Origin: Paraconiothyrium sp. Pb-2020
Lineage: Eukaryota; Ascomycota; Dothideomycetes; Pleosporales; Didymosphaeriaceae
Length of the DNA stretch: 64,000 bases
Direction: 5' to 3'
Assembly: GCA_022419385.1 (NCBI GenBank)
Contig: JAJUBI010000001.1
Span: 248,001 to 312,000, forward strand
The position numbers were made by a program, and so were the translations under genes. A model generated the notes under the pieces. That model saw nothing but the letters and a program-made list of their open reading frames with translations, was not told where the DNA came from and did no database searches. Below are positions 56,324 to 64,000 of this stretch, one piece after another (the first letter of the stretch is position 1; each line of letters starts with the position of its first letter).

Positions 56324-58052
56324 TCAACTCAACGTCGAAAGCGCCCCCAGCGTAACATTCCAACACCCCCCATCATACTTCCTCGGCCTCGCAAACGTCG
56401 CCTTGGGCTGGTTCCCCACCGCAATCTCAATCCAGCTCTTCTTCTCCGGATCGAAACGCGGCCACCCAATCCTCTCCAGCCCCTTTTTCGGATCCTCCAC
56501 GAACGCCGCAAGCGCCCGCTGGAAAAGCCTCACCATCTTCTTCTGCGCCGCCGTCTGCGGAAGACCGCTGGCGTCCTCGGAGCCGCCGAGGATCATGTGC
56601 AGCTCGGTGCCGTGGTAGGCGCCGCTCGTGGGGTAGAGGCGGGTGTTGTCCCAGTCGCCAAAGTAGCGGTAGACCCACGTTGGGACATTGGCTTTGACGC
56701 GGTTGCGTGCTTCGTAGGAGGTTGGGCATACGAAGGACTCTAGGAGGAATTGAGCTGCTTGTTCTTCGGTGACGTTGCGGCCCTGGGCATAGGCTGGGAT
56801 GACGTAGTAGCCTTGCTCGTGGTTGTTGTGGCCGTGGAAATAAGGGAGTTTTGCGAAGCTCCCCGACGTGGACAAAGAGACGTAGTCGGAAAAAATGGTC
56901 TGGTTGTCAACCATGGGATAGAAAGGTGGAGTTGAGCGGACGGGACTGCCACCTGGGCTAGGGGCGATCTTGGAGGTGGCTGCTGAGATGGTCTCAAAAG
57001 GTAGCTTGCGCATGCAGCTGAGGGTATCGGGCGAAGTTGAGTTTCCGCATCCAAGTGAGACGAGAGTATACCAGTTTCGATACTTGCTTCTCCGGCGTAT
57101 TCATTGGGAAGCTGAACGCATTGCCGGAAGTCGATACCAGGCCGTGTACAATCGGGTTTTGCTTGTATGCGTAGGACCACCAGTCTACGGCAGCGCCTCC
57201 GGATGATTGTCCACCGATGACGATCTTCTTTGGGTTACCTCCGAACTTTTTGATGTTCTTCTGGAGCCATTCTACAGCAAGACGCTGGTCACGTAAGCCG
57301 AGGTTGGTATCGGCATCAGGAGCACCAGGGAAACCAAAGACATTTAGACGGTAATTCGCTGAGACAACGATGATGTCTTCAGCATTAGCAAGATACTGTC
57401 CATTGGCGAACGGGGTGTTCGTATTGCCACCGGCGAATCCTGTTGACCAAAGTCAGGTATGATCGCACAGAGAAGAATGGGGTAGCCGTACGTCCTCCAT
57501 GGAACAAGACAAAGACAGGCTTATCTGCCTTGTAAGACTTTGCAGTTGGCTTGGACCAGATGTTCAGAGTCAGACAATCCTCAGAACGAGTGGTACCAGC
57601 ACCTCCAGTAAAGTAGGCCAGTATCCTCAGCGCTTGAGCCGTGAAGCCTGGGAATGCGGGCTGGGTTGCGGCCTGTTGGGGGCAGTCGCTATGATTGGTC
57701 AGATACGTGCCCATCTATCTCTTACAACATACACGCACTATCCCTGTAATCCATATCAATTAACCGACTTAATATGTCGCGATACAGGATAAGTACTTAC
57801 GAAATTGTCCGCGCTATACGAAGAACCATTCGCCTTGTACTTCTGCGGCGCCGCGAAGCGCAAGTCTCCGAGTGGCGGCTGCGCATATGGGATCCCTAAG
57901 TACTCCCATACAGCTCCAACCTTTGCCGAGCGATGGCCGGTAATGCGCCCGTTCTCTGTTTCGACGGTCTTGAACGATGCATGTGTACCTGGGGCCGCAA
58001 GCGCTAGGGTCGAGGCACACAGCCAGACCGCGACTGTTGCGAAACCGCGCAT
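56324..58052 (-). CDS. Secreted type-B carboxylesterase (frameshift)
   Basis: Exons are 57801-58052, 57492-57714 and 56324-57439. A signal peptide, MRGFATVAVWLCASTLALAAPG, leads into EYLGIPYAQPPLGDLRFA and SEDCLTLNIW, the type-B lipase signatures. The nucleophile is in GGQSSGGAAVDWW. Later blocks are SCMRKLPFETISAA, the acidic/His region GAYHGTELHMILGG, and a C-terminal GWPRFDPEKKSWIEI. Between PMNTPEKQ and YRNWYTLVSLGCGNS the frame shifts; dropping one base near 57083 restores the typical sequence. Without it the protein stops early. Both sides are well conserved, so this is either a very recent null allele or a base-calling error. An extracellular ester hydrolase of unknown substrate is the likely role. 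Confidence 0.85.
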
Positions 58053-58672
58053 CTTGCAGCTGCTGCAGGTGAGAAGAGATAAGCGAAGGAGGAGGTAACG
58101 GACGGCGGTATTCGCAATGAGGCAGGCATGCTTTTCTTCTGGGCCTCGGCGTACACTCCGCGGCTCCTCCCAAGAGCTGCGTAAGATTGTGGCGGCGACT
58201 TAGATTGCAATTGCGGCAGAAAGGGCATAGTTTCGACTGCTGTCTGCCGTGCCGCGCACGTCTTGAGGTTACACCGAAACGAAGTGATCCTTCAAGGGCC
58301 TTACCTTGTTTAGCGCGCGTGCCGCAGCCGCGGATCGTTTATGTGCCAAAGTCCGACGTGGTTCGACCAAGCATACGAGCGGCTGGCAAATCGGCGCTTT
58401 CCAACAATGGCAGGACGACGAATTGTACTGGGTTTCTGAACGCACTATCGGAGGATTTGGTCCCGATGAGTTGGCTGCTCCAGCGGAGGGGCACGGAAAC
58501 GACCCTGCAGACGTCAAGAAATTAGCCAATGTCTCGTACAGGATCCTCGAGATCCCTCACCCATTACTGCCTCAAAGTCTATGCACTGTGTGGATAGCCA
58601 TGTACTCCTAGGACATGTCCTGAATACTGTTTTTTCGGATTCCCTCGGTATCTGCATGGTCCAGAATTCGAT
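58053..58672. other. Divergent promoter region
   Basis: Between the carboxylesterase start (58052) and the rhodopsin-like gene start (58673). No further coding signal. Confidence 0.5.
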
Positions 58673-60030
58673 ATGGCGGTCAATATGGGCTTCCCAGCCG
58701 ATGGCGTAGACAATCAAGGATGGAAGCTGTATTTGACGTCTCTGATCATGATCTTGAGCGCAGGGCTCTTCGTGATCGCCAGAGTATTGACACGCGTCCG
58801 CATTTTCGAATTAAAGGCGGACGATTATGCAATCATAGCATCTCTTGTGAGTCAGAAGGAAGCAGAGAGCCGTGTCCTGAGGTATCGTCCGGCTCATAAA
58901 CTAACTGGCATAGATGTTCTCTATCTTCCTGTCTGTAGCGATTCAGCTTGCTGTCGTGTATGGCTACGGGAAGCATATCAATGATCTTTCCAAGCAAGAG
59001 CGGAGCCAGGCTCTCAAATTCTTCTGGATTGCGCAAACTCCATACAAGATCGTTGTATGTCTCAACAAGACATCAGTCATTTTGCTGTACATGCGCATCT
59101 TCATCTCACAACGATTTCGATGGTTATGCTTCGGCGCTCTTGCGATCGTTATCAGCTCCGGGGTTGCAACAGTTTTCGCCACGATCTTTCAGTGTGTTCC
59201 GCTTGAGCGTTCATGGAACAAAGCCGTTGATGGAACTTGCATCGATAGCTCGGCCTTTTGGGTAGCAAATGCGGCGATCAACATATCGACGGACGTGATT
59301 GTGTTGGCATTGCCCATTCGCGAAGTAGCCAGACTACAACTGAGATTGCGAGAGAAGGTTCTGCTGCATATCGTCTTCCTGCTGGGTAGCTTGTAAGTCC
59401 TTGAGATTCTTATGCCAACCTCGGTTTTGTCGGAACTCCACCATCCTTTTGCGCCCTATCGAACTGGTAGTTAACAATCGCGATAGTGTTACAGTTACAT
59501 CGATCCTCCGTGTGACCGCTGTTGCGAACAGTGTGCGCAATCAAAAGGACCAAACCTGGAACTTCATACAACGAGGGGTCTGGACTCTGATCGAAGCGAA
59601 TCTCGGGATTATCTGCGCGTGTTTGATCGTGCTGCGACAGCCAATGGCGCGTTTCTTCTCAAAAATATTTGGTACAACCAAGGCGGGCACAAGCGGAGGC
59701 TACCGGTCTGGCTACAACGGCAGTGGTGCAGCGTTGGCCACGATCGGCAGCACAAAAAGAGGGATCCGGAGTCCGTCTAATCGCCAACATGTCAAGCTCG
59801 AAGATACCGTTGACTACGACGATACGACCGCAGATGACGATGAACGCACGCGGATGACATACAGGCTGGCAACACTTGCGCGTCGTGGAGCGCCAGATAC
59901 TGCACGCAACAGCGACGAAAGACAAATCGTGTCGGCAAACGATTCGGACAAAGGGGCAATCTGGCCATTTGAAAAAGAGCTGGGCATCACCAAACAGGTA
60001 GACATCCAAGTCGAATCCCATAGAAGATGA
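58673..60030 (+). CDS. Rhodopsin-like PTH11-type integral membrane protein
   Basis: Exons are 58673-58846, 58914-59392 and 59487-60030, giving 398 residues in phase. Seven hydrophobic segments are visible, the first LTSLIMILSAGLFVIARV followed by the charged LKADDYAIIASL. Family marks include YGYGKHINDL, ALKFFWIAQTPYKIVVCLNKTSVILLYMRIF, and FQCVPLERSWNKAVDGTCIDSSAFW, with two Cys that are usually disulfide-linked. After the last helix comes a polar, Gly/Ser-rich then acidic cytoplasmic tail. This is the fungal rhodopsin-domain family related to the Pth11 sensor, but without an N-terminal CFEM domain. The ligand and role are unknown. Confidence 0.9.
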
Positions 60031-60675
60031 AGATCGTTGAGAGGTTCATTCGCTTCAAAGTCGGTCACGCGATATTGCGTGCGAAGCCGAATTGTGTTAG
60101 CCTTGGTCAACTTCCCAGAGGGATTTTGTTGGACCTCTTACCCAGGTGTATACGCTCCATGTGCAGCAGCGCCGGGTCTCTCAAACCAGCTTGGCAGATC
60201 TCGAAGGTCGCGAGGTCTGACCCATCGTGCCGCATTGACCCACCAATCAGTCCAATTGATTTGCAGAACCCGCTGCAGAAAGAAAATGAGAGTGGAGGTC
60301 TCCGAGGTGGTGGACAAGAAGGGAAAGAACGAAAGAGTCCGTAGGTTGCAACATTGTCTGCGAGGCAACTGTCACGGATCATCACTCGCGACTGCCCAAG
60401 TAACATTGCCGCGGTCCAAGTCTGCACATGCACGACTCTATGAGCAAAGGGTACTTTGTGGAGAAATTGACTTTGATATCCAACCATGCATACTGTGCGT
60501 CCAAAACCGACGTATATCTACAACGCATGTATCAGCCTAGAAATACATTCATGCGTCTGCTCTAGGACATGCCACCCAAACGCCATTCGCATGGTAAGGA
60601 AACGGAGACTCTTCGTGTCGTGTGTAGGGTAGAGGTATCGACAATATTTGTAACGTCCAGAAAGGCCCAACTGCC
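60031..60675. other. Convergent 3' region
   Basis: Between the rhodopsin-like gene and rcf2, which face each other. No gene or repeat recognised. Confidence 0.5.
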
Positions 60676-61669
60676 TTACGACGAAGCCTTTTCCTCTTTT
60701 TTATGTGCCTTATCGCCCTCTTTCTTCGCCTCGGACTCGTGCTGCTTCGCCTTGGCAGCCTCTTTGCGCTCGTTGATTCGTCGCTCCTCAGCCTCGACCA
60801 TTTCTGTAGCACTTGTTAGCCGACTATGTTCCTTGATGTGGACATTCACATTGCCAAGCCTTGCACATTGCCTCGCAGCATTACGAAGCATGACAAGTCC
60901 CAGGATCCAGAGAACGTACCTCTCCACTGGTCTTCACCCGCATACCGCTCGTGATGTATCTTCTTCTCAATCATATGCTGATGTGTTGGATCATTTGGAT
61001 CCAGCACCTTAATCGTCTCCCATCGTCCCTTGCCCTTCGCCGCGTCGTTCCCCTCAAATGCGAAACTCGCGAGCAGCGCCGACAATGTCAATCCCTGGGC
61101 ATACATACGCGCCTGGACAAGCTTCTGCGAGGCGCTCATCGGGCTACGGTTCACAGCAATCCATGAACCCGCCATGGAGGCGACCCAGAAGCCGAAGAGG
61201 AGAGGGTAACGGTTCTCCGATGCCCAGTCCTTCGCGCGCTGCATGGCCGTCTTGTTTGCATTGTAGAGTTCTTCGCGGTGGCGCTCGCGCTCGATCTCAC
61301 GCTGTTTCTCGGGGTTGTGCTCGATGTCAAACTGGTTGGAGGCGCGGTCGGCGGCGATGACGGCTGTAGACACATTAGCAAAGGTTTCTTCTTCAAAATG
61401 CAAGCTCTCCAGGATAATCACATACCAACGAAGGAACCTGAGGATGTGACAAGGAAAGCTCGGAACGGTACTGAGAGCGCTCTGAAGCTGGGATATCTTC
61501 TGCTTGCGCCCACGACCGCGGCGGTGCCTACCGCCATACCGATAAGACCGCCAATGGTTCCGCCCTTGACAGTTGCACTGCCCAGATATCAGCTTCATTC
61601 TTGTTCCCATTTCGGCTTGCGCACTCACTTGTAATGCGCCTGCTCCTCTTCTTTCGTAAGAATCTTCAT
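60676..61669 (-). CDS. rcf2: Respiratory supercomplex factor 2 (HIG1 family)
   Basis: Rcf2 sits in the mitochondrial inner membrane and associates with complexes III and IV. Exons are 61629-61669, 61426-61577, 60920-61363 and 60676-60803, giving 254 residues. The first exon is tiny (MKILTKEEEQAHY). The second gives a glycine-rich membrane segment (VKGGTIGGLIGMAVGTAAVVGA). The third carries DRASNQFDIEHNPEKQ and the HIG1 region: YPLLFGFWVASMAGSWIAV, the charged turn SPMSASQKLVQARMYAQG, and LTLSALLASFAF. The last exon is a Lys/Glu-rich tail, likely coiled coil. Length and order match fungal Rcf2. All four junctions are GT-AG and in phase. Intact. Confidence 0.93.
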
Positions 61670-63098
61670 GATTTGAGGCGGATTCGCTTCCGGCAGCTAT
61701 CTTCAAGGGTACAATCGGATGGTGCAACGTTCCCGAATGCTGCTGCTGTAGGTGATGTATATGCTATGTGCGCACTGTGAGGGATTGACGTAAGGCTCAG
61801 GGTGGAACCTTATAAAAGATAATGCTTGCAGGCGGGCGGCAGGGCGACGGCAACAATACTCAATGGTGACGTCGCCGAGCGTCCCGAGCTTGGTGCGCTT
61901 GAGCCTAGAGTCGGCGGCACCACCCGGCTTACTCGACACAGCTCGAACGAGTCCGGTCAGTCCATCACGCGACATCTTGGGTGTATTTGCGATTGCGAAA
62001 ATGGTTCAGGCTTGGTCTCCGAACTATGAAAGTCTACTAGTAATTGCATATCTTGTACTTTGAGACGAAGCTGTTCAGTCTACACGATTTACGGTTCTGA
62101 GACACCCTGATAGCTCTGATGACGACAGACTTACCTCCATGATTCAACTCACAAACGCAGAAACACAACACACCCCTGGCCTCAGCAAGGCGTCCACTCG
62201 AGCATTCATGATTATCGCTAAACCTAGACCTAACCGCAAAATACTCGGTGCAAATTTCCCAGATGCCGAAGCGGCATCTCGGCATTGTAGAGCCACGCCG
62301 TAGGGCCGCCACACAAACATCGGCCCATCCAGCTCCTCCTCGCTTTCTCAGATTGCCTTGGAATCCTCTCTCTATGCTCCCGAGGCCTCTTCGTTGCCTT
62401 ACCATGCCTGTTGAACGCTGCCGCTGGTATGTGAAGGGAAAACCGAGTGAGATCCGATGCGACACCGAGCATCTCCGAACTTCGCATAATCTCGGGCTGA
62501 GGTCTCCGCTGTTGAGACGCGTCGCGCGAGTCTTCTTTGTCACCCATCAATTGCACATCGAGGAACACAAAATACACACAAAATAGACAAGAGATATAAC
62601 CAGGATGCCATCGATTTCGAAAAATACCTACATCCTAGTCGAGCCCAAATCCATGCAACCATTTTCATCGTGTTTTGCTCAATAGAAAGGATACGCATGC
62701 AAAGTATCAAGTGTCAAGTAACCCCATTACTTCACATGCCCGTTCCCCACGCCGAGCCTGCAGGAAGTCATGTCCGACTGGAGATGTGCCGTGATAAACA
62801 AAGGAGAAAATGTGAAGGTAATTTGCTTCCAGGAAACGATGTTAAACCAATCGACAGTAGGAAATGCACCATTTCGTGTATCCCAACGGCTTCGATCAAT
62901 CTTTTCGACATGAGGCGTATTTTGGGCATATCCATGATACCTTTTTGAGATCGAGGACGTAAGCGAATGCGAGCGTGTCCATAGCTACGTGCGATACCCA
63001 AACGGATACTATGCTGCAACATTTGGGTCGATTTTAGGAAAAGGTGCCAGTTCGAGATACTCGCAGCCATCAATATGTTGGCAGTGTTGAGACAACAT
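61670..63098. other. Intergenic region between rcf2 and the Puf gene
   Basis: No gene is supported in 1.4 kb; it holds the rcf2 promoter and the 3' UTR of the Puf gene. Long frames near 62037-62586 on both strands overlap each other and lack any domain. Confidence 0.45.
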
Positions 63099-64000
63099 TC
63101 AGCGGAAGCCACCATAAGCGCTGCCACCTCCGTTGCGACCAATGCCGGAGTAGTTGCGCGCGATGAGACCACCAGGCGGGCCGGGGCGAGTCGCAAGAGC
63201 CGGGTTGCAGCAAAGCATAGCGACGCGAGAGCCGTACTTCGAACCACGGAGGGAAACCATGTGCTTACGGATGTGGGAAGCAACAATCTCGCGATGGTGG
63301 GATCCGCTGTTCGTGAGGATGTATTGGACGAGGTAATTACCGAACTGATCACCGGCGACTAATCTTTGTTAGCACCTATATCGCCAAAGTTAACGGCTTG
63401 TTCAACTTACTATCGATCAACGGCATGCGTGGACGATCCTGACGACCTTCGCAAACCCTCTCCAGGTAGCGGTCGAGGAAATCATTGCCGCCAATCTTAA
63501 GGCACTTCTCGATGACCTTGGACGCGTACTGGTCGGCGCTGTAGTCGTTTGCGAATCGAAGGATGTGGTCGATAGCACGGCTACGGTCGGCGGGAGAACC
63601 GTGTTCGCAGATGTGCTGAATGCACCAATTGCCGAATTGACCATGGGAGATCACGTCAATGCTAGCCAGCACCTCGTTGATGCAAGGACGCTGCAATATA
63701 TTAGCCCACAACAGCTTCGTCTATTAGCTGCTATACCTTGTCTTCTTCGAGGCAGTTCTCGAATATGTTTTGCACGACCAGACTGCCAGTCTCTCCTAGG
63801 GCAACCTCGTGCCACATACCGCGGAGGGCCTCGTTGACATAGCGCATGATCTGAGGAGGAGAGTCGCTCCAGCGAAGCTCGAAGAGCTTCTGCCATACGT
63901 GACAAGCGTATCGGTGAATGACGGTCTCCGGAATGCGTCGAAGAAGCTCATGGACCATAGTGGCTTTATATTCTTCGGGCACGCAGTCGAAGGCCTTCTG
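63099..64000 (-). CDS. Pumilio-family (Jsn1/Puf1-type) RNA-binding protein, partial
   Basis: Only the 3' part is in the window; the gene runs off the right edge at 64000. Visible exons are 63737-64000 (continuing), 63411-63690 and 63099-63358, with introns 63691-63736 and 63359-63410. Puf repeats are clear: MRYVNEALRGMWHEVALGET, GSLVVQNIFENCLEED, SHGQFGNWCIQHICEHGS, SADQYASKVIEKCLKIGG and DQFGNYLVQYILTNSG. The chain ends in a Gly-rich tail (NGGGSAYGGFR). The repeats HGQFGNWCIQH and QYASKVIEKC recall yeast Jsn1/Puf2, which bind mRNAs of mitochondrial and membrane proteins. That subfamily is my best guess. Confidence 0.92.

Noticed and set aside
62768..63352. 194-codon minus frame at the Puf gene end
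   Set aside because: It overlaps the last Puf exon in another frame. The Puf-repeat frame (GDQFGNYLVQYILTN) is clearly the coding one.
1..64000. tRNA genes, rRNA and CRISPR arrays
   Set aside because: No A-box/B-box pair with a cloverleaf, no rRNA segment and no spaced direct-repeat array was found by eye.

Overview
The window comes from a filamentous ascomycete. Genes carry short GT-AG introns of about 38 to 150 bp, both strands are used, and the gene content is typically fungal: VeA velvet regulator, HET-domain proteins, a GLEYA-type adhesin, the Mid1 channel, Rcf2 and a Jsn1-type Puf protein. The VeA sequence suggests a Dothideomycete (Capnodiales/Mycosphaerellales-like), but that is inference. 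No rRNA, tRNA or CRISPR array was found.

Left third (1-18 kb) is accessory and repeat-shaped. Fragments of the GLEYA adhesin gene (6570-8010) recur in antisense at 2150-2400 and 4130-4389. There they sit inside two unrelated reading frames: a CCCH-like protein on the minus strand and a Tyr/Arg-rich repeat protein on the plus strand. A second repeat family (613-990 and 4390-4759) carries a decayed gene with C-to-T stop codons. Its second copy is interrupted by a PIF/Harbinger-like MITE (4760-5130), with the empty site preserved in the first copy. A GC-rich, hairpin-rich stretch without recognisable genes follows (8.6-10.6 kb), then a small secreted cysteine-rich protein (11520-12044) and several relics.

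Middle (18-36 kb): veA (18351-20161), one intact P450 (23136-24871), and a graveyard of P450 and membrane-enzyme fragments (25.3-27.8 kb) that looks like a decayed metabolic locus with a 96-bp foldback in its divergent promoter. Then come a DUF6601-like membrane protein, a papain-fold-like protein and a broken HET gene.

Right half (36-64 kb) is mostly conserved core genome: O-acetylhomoserine sulfhydrylase (cysD), mid1, spt4 and ppt1 from a shared promoter, a peroxisomal long-chain acyl-CoA synthetase ending in AKL, a zinc alcohol dehydrogenase, an intact HET gene, a beta-lactamase-fold transesterase, a type-B carboxylesterase, a rhodopsin-like (PTH11-type) membrane protein, rcf2 and a Puf gene running off the right edge.

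At least six otherwise well-preserved genes need a single-base correction to read through, three of them one missing C in a C tract. This pattern suggests base-calling error in part; some cases may be real pseudogenes. Exon boundaries given here were set by reading frame, splice consensus and family expectation, not by transcripts.
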